Shown piece after piece: positions 26,056 through 34,595 of a stretch of DNA of 64,000 nucleotides. The position numbers were made by a program, and so were the translations under genes. Below the pieces are notes generated by a model. The model was not told where the DNA came from. It saw nothing but the letters and a program-made list of their open reading frames with translations, and ran no database searches. The DNA is from DATGLG01 sp035294245. Its GTDB lineage: Bacteria > Pseudomonadota > Alphaproteobacteria > JACZXZ01. The DNA lies in the NCBI GenBank assembly GCA_035294245.1, contig DATGLG010000063.1:62001-126000 (forward strand), in the 5' to 3' direction. Numbering within the stretch: the stretch's first letter is position 1; each line of letters begins with the position of its first letter.

Positions 26056-27423
26056 GTGTCCCCCGGGCCGGGCTCGCAGGCCGCACCTCTCTCGCCAGCG
26101 GAATTCGCCCGCCTGATGCAGCCTCTCGGCCCCTTCGAGGCGGCCCCCCGAATTGCCGTCGCCGTATCCGGGGGCGCCGACAGTATGGCTCTCATGCTGC
26201 TGGCCCATCGCTGGGCGTCGGCGCGGGGCGGCGAAGCGGTCGGCCTGACCGTCGATCACGGCCTGCGGCCCGAGGCGGCGGCCGAGGCGCGCCGCGTCGC
26301 GGGATGGCTGAAGCATCGCGGCATCTCCCATCGCGTGCTGCGCTGGGGTGAGGCGAAGCCGATCACCAATCTGCAGGCGGCGGCACGCGCAGCGCGCTAT
26401 CGCTTGCTGGGGGAATGGTGCCGCCGCGCTTCGGTGCTTCATCTACTTCTGGCGCATCAATTGGAGGATCAGGCCGAGACTTTCCTGCTTCGGCTCGGGC
26501 GCGGCAGCGGCGTCGAAGGACTCGCCGCCATGGCCCCCGTAACCGAGACAAGCGATCTCCGCTTGCTTCGGCCGTTGCTCACCGTTCCTCGAGCGCGGCT
26601 GGCCGCGACCCTTGTGGCGGCGAAACAGGACTGGCTCGATGATCCGAGCAATCGCGACCCCCGCCACGGCCGGGTGCGTCTGCGCTTGCTCATGCCCGGC
26701 CTCGCGCGAGAGGGGCTCGGCCCTCTCCGCTTGGCAGCAACGGCGCGCCAGCTCGGCTTTGCGCGACAGGCTCTCGAAGAGGCAACGGCCAGGCTTTTGG
26801 CCGATGCCGTCACGATCGACCCTGCTGGCTTCGCGATCCTGCGCGTCGCCTCCCTGGCCGCGGCGCCCCTCGAGCTCGGCCTGCGGAGCCTTGCGCGCGT
26901 CCTGCAATGCGTCGGCGGAACGGACTATCCGCCGCGCCTAGAGCGGCTCGAGCGCCTCTACTTCGAGATCGCCGGGGCTGGACTGGGCTCGGCGCGCACC
27001 TTGAGCGGCTGCCGTATTCTACGGTGGGGTCCGTCCGACCAGGGAGAGCTTCTGATCTGCCGCGAGGTCGGGCTCATCGGCGACGAGATGGCCGTCCGGC
27101 CTGGTGCTGCAGTCACCTGGGATAGGCGCTTCGCCTTGACATTTGCCTACCGGCTTCCCCGGGCACGAGGCGAGGTGCGGCTTGGGCCCTTGGGTGGCAG
27201 CGGATGGGCGGAGCTGGTCCGGCACGCTCCCGGCTTGCGCGCCATCACCTTGCCCGCAGCAGTCAGACCTTCGCTGCCGGCGCTGCGCGATCTTGAAGGG
27301 CTGCTTGCGGTTCCCCACCTGAACTATGGACGGGGGAGCGAGGAAGCTGGTACCCTTTACGTTCGCCGCCTGGCCTTTCGCCCTCGCCGGCCGCTTGCGG
27401 CCGGGGCCTCTACCGTTGCTTAA
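26056..27423 (+). CDS. tilS: tRNA(Ile)-lysidine synthase
   Basis: Modifies C34 of the AUA-reading tRNA-Ile to lysidine using ATP and lysine. 455 residues with PP-loop AVSGGADSMAL (38-43 region), LTVDHGLRPEA, and HQLEDQAETFLLRLGRGSG. The GTG start at 26056 follows the cpoB stop with no gap, so translation is coupled. The C-terminal part is diverged from the enterobacterial enzyme, which is usual for alphaproteobacteria. Confidence 0.92.
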   Translation: MSPGPGSQAAPLSPAEFARLMQPLGPFEAAPRIAVAVSGGADSMALMLLAHRWASARGGEAVGLTVDHGLRPEAAAEARRVAGWLKHRGISHRVLRWGEAKPITNLQAAARAARYRLLGEWCRRASVLHLLLAHQLEDQAETFLLRLGRGSGVEGLAAMAPVTETSDLRLLRPLLTVPRARLAATLVAAKQDWLDDPSNRDPRHGRVRLRLLMPGLAREGLGPLRLAATARQLGFARQALEEATARLLADAVTIDPAGFAILRVASLAAAPLELGLRSLARVLQCVGGTDYPPRLERLERLYFEIAGAGLGSARTLSGCRILRWGPSDQGELLICREVGLIGDEMAVRPGAAVTWDRRFALTFAYRLPRARGEVRLGPLGGSGWAELVRHAPGLRAITLPAAVRPSLPALRDLEGLLAVPHLNYGRGSEEAGTLYVRRLAFRPRRPLAAGASTVA

Positions 27424-27549
27424 CAGGTGGCGCGGATTATGTGATATCGAGGGATCGGCGGAGCGGCCGGTCCGTGATCGACGCTCGGCAGATCGCGTCC
27501 GCTGTGGCAGGACGGATTGAGGCCCAGCGGAAGTGAGAAGGCACGGGCG

Positions 27550-29481
27550 TTGAACAATTTCGGCAAGAACATCTTTCTTTGGGTCGTCATCGGGTTGTTG
27601 CTGGTGGCGCTCTTCAACCTCTTCCAGGGGTCTTCCAACCGGTCAGCCCAGACCCAGATGGCCTATTCCGACTTCCTCGCTCACGTCAATCAGAACGAGG
27701 TCCGGGAAGTCACCATCCAAGGACATAACATCTCCGGCCAGCTTTCGGATGGCCGCAGCTTTTCCACCTATGCGCCCAGCGATCCCGGGCTGGTCGGTCG
27801 CCTGACCGATCACAACGTGCGCGTGCGCGCCATGCCCGAAGACGACAACGTGCCGTCGCTCTTCGGCATTCTCGTGTCGTGGTTCCCCTTCCTGGTGCTG
27901 ATCGGCGTCTGGGTATTCTTCATGCGCCAGATGCAATCGGGGGGCGGCCGCGCCATGGGCTTCGGCAAGTCGCGCGCCCGGCTTCTGACTGAGAAGGCCG
28001 GTCGGGTCACCTTCGACGATGTGGCCGGCATCGACGAAGCCAAGCAGGAACTCGAGGAGATCGTCGAGTTCCTCAAGGACCCGCAGAAGTTTCAGCGCCT
28101 GGGCGGCAAGATCCCGAAAGGCTGTCTGCTCGTGGGCCCCCCGGGGACCGGCAAGACCCTGCTCGCCCGCGCTATCGCCGGCGAGGCCAATGTTCCCTTC
28201 TTCACGATTTCCGGCTCCGATTTCGTGGAGATGTTCGTGGGCGTCGGCGCTTCACGCGTGCGCGACATGTTCGAGCAGGCGAAGAAGCACGCGCCCTGCA
28301 TCATCTTCATCGACGAGATCGATGCGGTCGGTCGCCACCGTGGTGCCGGGCTCGGCGGCGGCAATGACGAGCGCGAGCAGACCCTCAATCAGCTCCTCGT
28401 CGAGATGGACGGCTTCGAGACGAACGAGGGCGTCATTCTCATCGCGGCGACCAATCGTCCCGACGTGCTCGATCCGGCGCTCCTCCGCCCGGGCCGCTTC
28501 GATCGCCAGGTCGTGGTGCCCAACCCGGACATCCTCGGACGCGAGAAGATCCTCAAGGTGCATCTGCGCAAGGTGCCCGCGGCTCCCGATGTGGATGCCA
28601 AGGTCATCGCCCGCGGGACGCCCGGCTTCTCGGGCGCCGATCTCGCCAACCTGGTGAACGAGGCGGCGCTCCTGGCGGCAAGGCGCGGCAAGCGCCTCGT
28701 CACGATGGTCGAGCTGGAAGGCGCGAAGGACAAGGTCCTCATGGGCTCCGAGCGGCGCTCCATGGTGATGACCGACAAGGAGAAGGAGACGACGGCCTAT
28801 CACGAATCGGGCCACGCGCTGGTCGCGATGTATTCGCCGGGGCACGACCCGCTCCACAAGGTGACGATCATCCCGCGTGGCCGCGCCTTGGGCGTCACCA
28901 TGTCCCTGCCCGAGCGCGATCGCTACGGCTTCTCCAAGAAGGAGCTCGAGGCCAAGCTCGCCATGATGTTCGGCGGCCGCGTGGCCGAGGAGCTCATCTA
29001 CGGCAAGGATGACGTCACGACGGGTGCCGGCGACGATATCCGCCAGGCGACGGAGCTCGCCCGCCGCATGGTCACCGAGTTCGGCTTCAGCGACAAGCTG
29101 GGCCCGCTGCGCTACTCCGAGAACGAGCAGGAGGTCTTTCTCGGCCACTCGGTAACCCAGCGCAAGAACGTCTCGGAAGCGACCGCGAAGATCATTGACG
29201 AGGAGATCCGTCGCATGGTCGAGGAGGGCGAGGCCAAGGCGCGCAAGATCCTCACCGATCACATCGACGAGCTGCATCGGCTCGCCAAGGGCCTTCTCGA
29301 ATACGAGACGCTGTCGGGCGACGAGATTCAGACCCTTCTCAAGGGCGGCTCCATCACCCGCAACGAGAAGGAGCCGCCGAGCGAGCCGCAGAAGCCGCGC
29401 TCATCGGTCCCGAGCAGCAAGCCGAGCGGGCATCGCGAGCCGAAGGGCGGGATGGAGCCGGAGCCGCAGCCCGGTGCCTGA
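27550..29481 (+). CDS. ftsH: ATP-dependent zinc metalloprotease FtsH
   Basis: Membrane-bound AAA+ protease degrading misfolded membrane proteins and regulators such as RpoH and LpxC. 643 residues from the TTG at 27550, which has GAAGG eight bases upstream; a TTG at 27517 is less likely. Two membrane helices (about 7-24 and 103-122) flank a periplasmic domain. Walker A GPPGTGKT near 196, Walker B FIDEIDAVG, SRH arginine fingers (ATNRPDVLDPALLRPGRFD) and the zinc site HESGH at about 418-422 are all intact. The C-terminus is a charged, Pro/Ser-rich tail. Confidence 0.96.
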   Translation: MNNFGKNIFLWVVIGLLLVALFNLFQGSSNRSAQTQMAYSDFLAHVNQNEVREVTIQGHNISGQLSDGRSFSTYAPSDPGLVGRLTDHNVRVRAMPEDDNVPSLFGILVSWFPFLVLIGVWVFFMRQMQSGGGRAMGFGKSRARLLTEKAGRVTFDDVAGIDEAKQELEEIVEFLKDPQKFQRLGGKIPKGCLLVGPPGTGKTLLARAIAGEANVPFFTISGSDFVEMFVGVGASRVRDMFEQAKKHAPCIIFIDEIDAVGRHRGAGLGGGNDEREQTLNQLLVEMDGFETNEGVILIAATNRPDVLDPALLRPGRFDRQVVVPNPDILGREKILKVHLRKVPAAPDVDAKVIARGTPGFSGADLANLVNEAALLAARRGKRLVTMVELEGAKDKVLMGSERRSMVMTDKEKETTAYHESGHALVAMYSPGHDPLHKVTIIPRGRALGVTMSLPERDRYGFSKKELEAKLAMMFGGRVAEELIYGKDDVTTGAGDDIRQATELARRMVTEFGFSDKLGPLRYSENEQEVFLGHSVTQRKNVSEATAKIIDEEIRRMVEEGEAKARKILTDHIDELHRLAKGLLEYETLSGDEIQTLLKGGSITRNEKEPPSEPQKPRSSVPSSKPSGHREPKGGMEPEPQPGA

Positions 29482-29497
29482 GACGCGCGAGAAATCG

Positions 29498-30631
29498 ATG
29501 ATCATCCGAAGCCCCGGCCTCGACCGGGGCTTCGCCTTATCGGGGGCATCCGCTCATGCGACTCTCTATCTGCGCCCGCTTGGACTGCTAGAAGGAGCGA
29601 CGGCGGCCGTTGCTTGCGCCGCGGGCCAGGCCCTGCCGCTCGCCGGAGGGCCTCTGGCCTTCACCCACTGCGACGTCCTCGCGCGCAAGCCCGACGGGAT
29701 CGCGGCGGCGGTGGCTCCCCTTGCCGAGCTACGATCCTGGGCGCGACGGCAGGGCGATGAGACCGAAGCTGCCGTGAACAACCTGTTGAGCCGGATCGCC
29801 TCCCCTCGCAGCACTTTTGCCGGCCTCTCCCTCGACCGTCCGCGGCTCATGGGGATCGTCAATGCCACCCCTGACAGCTTTTCCGAGGGCGGAGAGCATT
29901 TCGCGCCGGCCGCGGCGATCGCACGCGGTCATGGGATGATCGAGGCCGGGGCCGATATCATCGATATCGGCGGTGAGTCGACGCGGCCAGGCGCAGCGCC
30001 CGTGGACCCACGAGAGGAATTGGCACGAATCCGCCCTGTTGTCGAAGGCCTCGCGCGGACGCGCGCGGTGCTTTCCGTCGATACGCGTCATAGCGAGGTG
30101 ATGGCGGCGGCGCTCGCTTCTGGTGCGGCGATCATCAACGATATCACGGCGCTCGTTGGCGACCCGCGGAGCTTGCCTTTGGTAGCGGCGCAGAACGCCC
30201 ATGTCGTCCTCATGCATATGCAGGGCGAGCCACCGTCGATGAACCGCGATCCCCGATATGAATTTGCGCCACTTGATATCTACGACGCCCTCGCGGCGCG
30301 CGTGACTGCCTGCCTCGCCGCAGGCATTCCCCGCAATCGCATCGCGATCGATCCGGGCATCGGTTTCGGGAAGAAGCCCCGTCACAATTTCGAGATTCTC
30401 CGTTATCTCTCCCTCTTTCACGGCTTGGGTTGCGCGGTTCTCGTCGGCGCGTCGCGCAAGATTTTTGTCAAGAACGGTCGCGGCCCCGCACCTCCCAAGG
30501 CGCGGCTTGGCGCCTCTCTCGGCGCTGCCTTGACGGCTGTCGTGCAGGGCGCGCAGCTGCTGCGGGTTCACGATGTCGAGAAAACCCGGCAGGCGATGGA
30601 TCTCTGGTGGGAGCTGGCAGGAGCTTGTTAA
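29498..30631 (+). CDS. folP: Dihydropteroate synthase with N-terminal extension
   Basis: Condenses pABA with dihydropterin pyrophosphate in folate synthesis; the target of sulfonamides. The TIM-barrel domain begins near residue 117 (RLMGIVNATPDSFSEGG) and includes DIGGESTRPGA, SVDTRHSEV, IINDITAL, VLMHMQG, IDPGIGFGKKP and LVGASRK. The N-terminal ~110 residues (LYLRPLGLLEGATAAVA...) are an extension typical of Hyphomicrobiales. The only plausible start is ATG 29498, which places a strong terminator-like hairpin over codons 4-12. Confidence 0.9.
   Translation: MIIRSPGLDRGFALSGASAHATLYLRPLGLLEGATAAVACAAGQALPLAGGPLAFTHCDVLARKPDGIAAAVAPLAELRSWARRQGDETEAAVNNLLSRIASPRSTFAGLSLDRPRLMGIVNATPDSFSEGGEHFAPAAAIARGHGMIEAGADIIDIGGESTRPGAAPVDPREELARIRPVVEGLARTRAVLSVDTRHSEVMAAALASGAAIINDITALVGDPRSLPLVAAQNAHVVLMHMQGEPPSMNRDPRYEFAPLDIYDALAARVTACLAAGIPRNRIAIDPGIGFGKKPRHNFEILRYLSLFHGLGCAVLVGASRKIFVKNGRGPAPPKARLGASLGAALTAVVQGAQLLRVHDVEKTRQAMDLWWELAGAC
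29508..29533 (+). terminator. ftsH terminator-like hairpin inside the folP start region
   Basis: GAAGCCCCGG (29508-29517) and CCGGGGCTTC (29524-29533) form a perfect 10-bp stem with a six-base loop, 26 bases after the ftsH stop. It is followed by GCCTTAT rather than a clean T-run. Because it lies within the first folP codons it could act as a terminator/attenuator or as a translational block. Confidence 0.55.
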
Positions 30632-30729
30632 CCCTCCAGCAATCTTCTTGTGGAAAGCCTAGGTGAAACGGTACGTCCCGACTGCTATAACCAATCGTCA
30701 AGATCGCCCGGAAGGCCGGAGGTAGAGGG

Positions 30730-32073
30730 GTGACACGCAAGCTCTTCGGTACGGACGGAATCCGGGGCACGGCCAATAGCGAGCCGATGACCGCGGAAAC
30801 CGCCCTCAAGGTCGCGATGGCGGCCGGGCAGCATTTCACCCGGGGGCCGCATCGGCATATCGTCGTGATCGGCAAGGACACGCGGCTCTCGGGCTACATG
30901 CTCGAGCCCGCGCTGACGGCCGGGTTCATCTCCGTGGGCATGGACGTGGTCCTTGTCGGGCCCCTGCCGACGCCGGCCGTCGCCATGCTGACGCGCTCGC
31001 TACGCGCCGATCTCGGCGTCGTCATCTCGGCCTCCCACAACCCTTACCAGGATAACGGTATCAAGCTGTTCGGACCCGACGGCTATAAGCTCTCCGACGA
31101 GGTCGAGCGCGAGATCGAATCGCGCATCGGAAACGGCAGCACCGCGCTGCCGCAGGCCGACAAGCTCGGGCGCGCGAAGCGGCTGGATGATGCGCTCGGT
31201 CGCTATATCGAATTCGTGAAGGGGAGCTTCCCCCGCGGGCTGCGGCTCGACGGGCTGAAGATCGTCGTCGATTGCGCGCATGGCGCCGCCTACAAAGCGG
31301 CCCCGACCGTCCTATGGGAACTTGGCGCGGAGGTGATCCCGATCGGCGTCGAGCCGGACGGCTTCAACATCAACGATGCTTGCGGAGCCACGGCCACCGC
31401 GGCCCTCGAGCGCGAGGTCGTGGCGCAGGGCGCCGATTTCGGCATCGCGCTCGACGGCGATGCCGACCGCGTCGTGATGGTGGACGAGAAAGGCCGTCGC
31501 CTCGATGGCGACCAGCTCATGGCGCTCATCGCCCAGACCTGGCAGACGGGCGGGCGGCTCAAGGGCGGCGGCGTCGTCGCCACGGTGATGTCCAATCTCG
31601 GCCTCGAGCGCTATCTTGCGGGTCTCGGCCTCAAGCTCATCCGCACCCAGGTCGGCGACCGCTATGTCGTCGAGACCATGCGGGGAAGCGGCTATAATGT
31701 CGGCGGCGAGCAATCCGGCCACATCATCCTCACGGAATATACGACGACGGGCGACGGCCTCATCGCCGCGCTTCAGATCCTCGCGGCGCTCGTCGAGAAG
31801 CAGCTGTCCGCAAGCGAAGCCGTTCATCTCTTCGAGCCTCTGCCGCAACGCCTGAAAAACGTGAGGATGAACGGGTTCGACCTCCTCGAATGCGATGCGG
31901 TGAAGCGTACCATTCGCGAGATGGAAGCCGTGCTGGGGAGCCGCGGACGGCTCCTTATCCGCAAATCGGGGACCGAGCCTGTCGTGCGCGTCATGGCCGA
32001 GGGAGAGGATGAGGCGCTCGTCGGGAAAGCCGTCGACGCAATCGCGCATGCGATCGAGCAGGCTGCACGCTGA
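30730..32073 (+). CDS. glmM: Phosphoglucosamine mutase
   Basis: Interconverts glucosamine-6-phosphate and glucosamine-1-phosphate for UDP-GlcNAc, and hence peptidoglycan and LPS. 447 residues. Active-site phosphoserine in ISASHNPYQDNG is Ser102; the Mg2+ loop DGDADR is at 242-247; the C-terminal phosphate-binding RKSGTEPVVRVM is intact. GTG start at 30730 with a GGAGGTAGAGGG site upstream. The folP-glmM order is common across proteobacteria. Confidence 0.97.
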   Translation: MTRKLFGTDGIRGTANSEPMTAETALKVAMAAGQHFTRGPHRHIVVIGKDTRLSGYMLEPALTAGFISVGMDVVLVGPLPTPAVAMLTRSLRADLGVVISASHNPYQDNGIKLFGPDGYKLSDEVEREIESRIGNGSTALPQADKLGRAKRLDDALGRYIEFVKGSFPRGLRLDGLKIVVDCAHGAAYKAAPTVLWELGAEVIPIGVEPDGFNINDACGATATAALEREVVAQGADFGIALDGDADRVVMVDEKGRRLDGDQLMALIAQTWQTGGRLKGGGVVATVMSNLGLERYLAGLGLKLIRTQVGDRYVVETMRGSGYNVGGEQSGHIILTEYTTTGDGLIAALQILAALVEKQLSASEAVHLFEPLPQRLKNVRMNGFDLLECDAVKRTIREMEAVLGSRGRLLIRKSGTEPVVRVMAEGEDEALVGKAVDAIAHAIEQAAR

Positions 32074-32087
32074 GCGCGGAGAGGCCG

Positions 32088-32888
32088 GTGCAAGGCAGAG
32101 TTCTCGTCATCGCGGGTTCCGATTCCAGCGGTGGCGCGGGCATCCAAGCCGACGTTAAGACGATAACAGCGCTCGGTGGCTATGCCGCCACCGCGATCAC
32201 CGCATTAACGGCGCAGGACACCTTGGGTGTGCATGAGATCGTGGCTGTCGATCCTGCCTTCGTCGCGCGCCAGGCCGAGCTCATGCTCGACGATATCGGC
32301 GCCGATTGCATCAAGACCGGCATGCTCCATGATAGCGCCATCACCAACGCCATTGCCGATCTACTCGAGCGCAAGGCGGCGCATCTGCCGCTGGTGGTCG
32401 ATCCGGTCATGGTCGCCACAGGCGGGCGCCGCCTCCTCGACACCGCGGCCGTGGCGACGCTCAAGCGGCGGCTCATCGTTATGGCGGCACTCCTGACGCC
32501 CAATCTGCCGGAGGCGGAGGTGCTGATCGGCCATCAGGTCCGAAGCCGCGAGGCGATGATGGAGGCCGCCTACATGCTGCCGACGATCGGCTGCAAAGCG
32601 GTGCTGCTCAAGGGCGGGCATCTCGAGGGCCCGACCGTGGTCGACATTCTGGCCACCGCGGAGGGTGCCGAGGTGTTCGAAAGCCCTCGCATCGATACTC
32701 GTCATACCCATGGCACCGGCTGCACGCTGGCTTCGGCCATCGCCACGGGTCTCGCCCAGGGCCTCTCGATGCGAGATGCGGTCGTCCGCGCCCGCGCTTA
32801 TGTCCAGGCCGCGATACGCACAGCACCCGGCTTCGGCCGCGGCCAAGGCCCTCTCAATCATTCCCACCCCTGCGTCGACTCGCGCTGA
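32088..32888 (+). CDS. thiD: Hydroxymethylpyrimidine (phosphate) kinase
   Basis: Phosphorylates HMP and HMP-P for thiamine synthesis; the product feeds thiE at 9.4 kb. 266 residues of ribokinase fold with VIAGSDSSGGAGIQADVKT, the ...VVDPVMVATGGRRLL segment and the anion-hole motif HGTGCTLASAIATGLAQG. GTG start at 32088, 14 bases after glmM. It converges with the MocR gene. Confidence 0.94.
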   Translation: MQGRVLVIAGSDSSGGAGIQADVKTITALGGYAATAITALTAQDTLGVHEIVAVDPAFVARQAELMLDDIGADCIKTGMLHDSAITNAIADLLERKAAHLPLVVDPVMVATGGRRLLDTAAVATLKRRLIVMAALLTPNLPEAEVLIGHQVRSREAMMEAAYMLPTIGCKAVLLKGGHLEGPTVVDILATAEGAEVFESPRIDTRHTHGTGCTLASAIATGLAQGLSMRDAVVRARAYVQAAIRTAPGFGRGQGPLNHSHPCVDSR

Positions 32889-32893
32889 GCGCC

Positions 32894-34276
32894 TCAGACG
32901 ACGTTGAGCCGGAGCTCCGGCGGCGAAGAGAGCAGCTCCGAGAGCGTTGTCAGGCCCGCTTCGAGCCGAGCATCGCTTGGCTCGGCGCTCAAGCATAAGC
33001 GTACGGCGTGGGGAGCTGTGGCACGGCCGGTCACGAAGAGATCGGGTGGGGTGACGAGAACGCCGCGGCTTTGTGCGGCGGCCACGAAGTCGCTCCATCG
33101 CCATGGCTCGGGCAGATGCAGCCAGAGATGAAAGCTTTCCGGATGCGTGTCGATGCGGTGCCCAGCCAGCTTGCGCGCAGCGATTTCCTGCCTTGTGCGC
33201 GCCTGCTCCCGGCGCGCCCGCACGAGGCGGTCGCTCGTCTGGTCGTTGATCCATTGGCTGGCGATCTCGCAGGTCAGCGGCGGCGCCATCCAGCTTGAGC
33301 TGCGCACGACGGCGCCGACACGGCCGACCATCTCCGCCGGCGCCACCACGTAGCCGAGCCTGAGGCCGGCCGCCATGCTCTTGGAGATACTTGTGACGTG
33401 AAAGCTCCGCTCGGGCGCGAGATTAACCAGCGGCTGCTGCGGCGTTGCGAGAAGGAAGCCGTAGATGTCGTCCTCGATCAGGAGAAGATCGAAGCGCCGC
33501 GCGATCTCGATGACGGCGTGGCGCCGAGCCTCCGAGAGCGTCGCGGTCGTGGGATTGTGCAAGGTCGGCATGGTGAAGAGGACGCGACCTCGCCCCTTGC
33601 GCGCGGCCGCCTCCAACGCTTCGGGCAGCAGGCCCGCCTCGTCCATCGCGATGGCCTGAAGTTGGAGGCTGAGCTGGCTCGCCATCATCTTGACTGCGGG
33701 ATAGGTGAGCGCCTCGACGAGCACCGTGTCGCCGGCGCGACAGGTGGCGCCGAGGGCCGCGAAGAGGCCATGCTGGGCGCCGCAGGTAATGACGATGCGC
33801 TCGGGCGTCGCCTCCACGCCCAGACGCGCCAACCAGGCGGCCCCTGCTTCCCGGTGGCTCGGCAAGCCGAGCTCGCTTTGATAAGCGAGGAAGGGCGCCA
33901 AATCGTTGCGCCGGGAGAGCTGTGCCAATGTCGCGGCCAGCTCCGGCACCGCGGGCTCGACCACGGGGCGATTGAGCGACAGATCGATGGCGCCGCCCGT
34001 TTCGAGCGGGATGGCGAACGCAGTGCTGAGGCCACGGGCGCGAACGAAGGTGCCCCGGCCGACTTGCCCGTCGATGAGACCACGCCGCTCCGCCTCAAGA
34101 TAAGCACGGGAGACAGTGCCGACGGTGACGCCCAGCCGATAGGCGAGCGCCCGATGGGTGGGGAGCCGGCTCCCGGGAGCAAGTCGGCCCGCCGCGATAT
34201 CTGCCTGCAACGCCTCGGCAATCGCAAGGTATCGGGGGCCGCGCCGCTGCTGAAGCTCGGGAATCCATATTGTCAC
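32894..34276 (-). CDS. MocR-family (GntR-HTH / aminotransferase) regulator
   Basis: 460-residue transcription regulator: N-terminal GntR winged helix (about 12-75: LAIAEALQADIAAGRLAPGS, LGVTVGTVSRAYLEAERRG) joined to a class I aminotransferase fold (about 95-450) with the PLP-Lys segment HVTSISKSMAAGLRLGY. Such proteins sense PLP-linked amines or amino acids. It diverges from a DUF1127 gene and an EamA exporter, the likely targets. The GTG at 34276 is embedded in a 21-bp palindrome and has no Shine-Dalgarno sequence; the promoter position suggests a leaderless mRNA. Confidence 0.9.
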   Translation of the reverse strand: MTIWIPELQQRRGPRYLAIAEALQADIAAGRLAPGSRLPTHRALAYRLGVTVGTVSRAYLEAERRGLIDGQVGRGTFVRARGLSTAFAIPLETGGAIDLSLNRPVVEPAVPELAATLAQLSRRNDLAPFLAYQSELGLPSHREAGAAWLARLGVEATPERIVITCGAQHGLFAALGATCRAGDTVLVEALTYPAVKMMASQLSLQLQAIAMDEAGLLPEALEAAARKGRGRVLFTMPTLHNPTTATLSEARRHAVIEIARRFDLLLIEDDIYGFLLATPQQPLVNLAPERSFHVTSISKSMAAGLRLGYVVAPAEMVGRVGAVVRSSSWMAPPLTCEIASQWINDQTSDRLVRARREQARTRQEIAARKLAGHRIDTHPESFHLWLHLPEPWRWSDFVAAAQSRGVLVTPPDLFVTGRATAPHAVRLCLSAEPSDARLEAGLTTLSELLSSPPELRLNVV

Positions 34277-34313
34277 AGTGACAATATAAAAATTGACTCG
34301 TTGCTTGTGTCAA
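34267..34313. promoter_or_regulatory. MocR autoregulatory operator with overlapping divergent promoters
   Basis: ATATTGTCAC-A-GTGACAATAT (34267-34287) is a perfect palindrome with 10-bp arms. On the minus strand TTGACA (34313-34308), an 18-base spacer and TTATAT (34289-34284) form a good sigma70 promoter whose start would fall at about 34277, next to the mocR GTG at 34276. On the plus strand TTGACT (34293-34298), 17 bases and AACATT (34316-34321) could drive the DUF1127/EamA pair. The palindrome overlaps the minus-strand -10 and start site, as expected for autorepression. Confidence 0.65.
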
Positions 34314-34370
34314 CTAACATTAAACAATAAAGACAATTTCCTGAGAATGACATCCTTATTGGACAACAAA

Positions 34371-34595
34371 ATGTCTCGTTCGACGGAGACAATTCGGCGA
34401 ATATCCCGCCTCGATGGCGGCAGCTTTTGGTTCGGTGGCTCTCTCGCGACCTTGCGCGCGAAGTTCGCACTCTGGCAGCGTCGCATCGAGCAGCGCCGCA
34501 TTCTCGCCGGGCTAAACGATCATCTGCTGAAAGACATGGGCATTACCCGCCGGGCGGCCGTGGCCGAGGCGCGCAAGCCCTTTTGGCTGCCATGA
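34371..34595 (+). CDS. DUF1127 small Arg-rich protein
   Basis: A 74-residue basic protein whose C-terminal half is the DUF1127 pattern: LWQRRIEQRRILAGLNDHLL, KDMGITRRAAVAEARKPFW. DUF1127 proteins of alphaproteobacteria are small RNA-associated or stress-related factors; CcaF1 of Rhodobacter sphaeroides binds RNA. Start is either ATG 34371 (used here) or ATG 34347; neither has a clear Shine-Dalgarno sequence. The stop overlaps the EamA start (ATGA), so the two are coupled and both are likely under the divergent MocR regulator. Confidence 0.82.
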   Translation: MSRSTETIRRISRLDGGSFWFGGSLATLRAKFALWQRRIEQRRILAGLNDHLLKDMGITRRAAVAEARKPFWLP

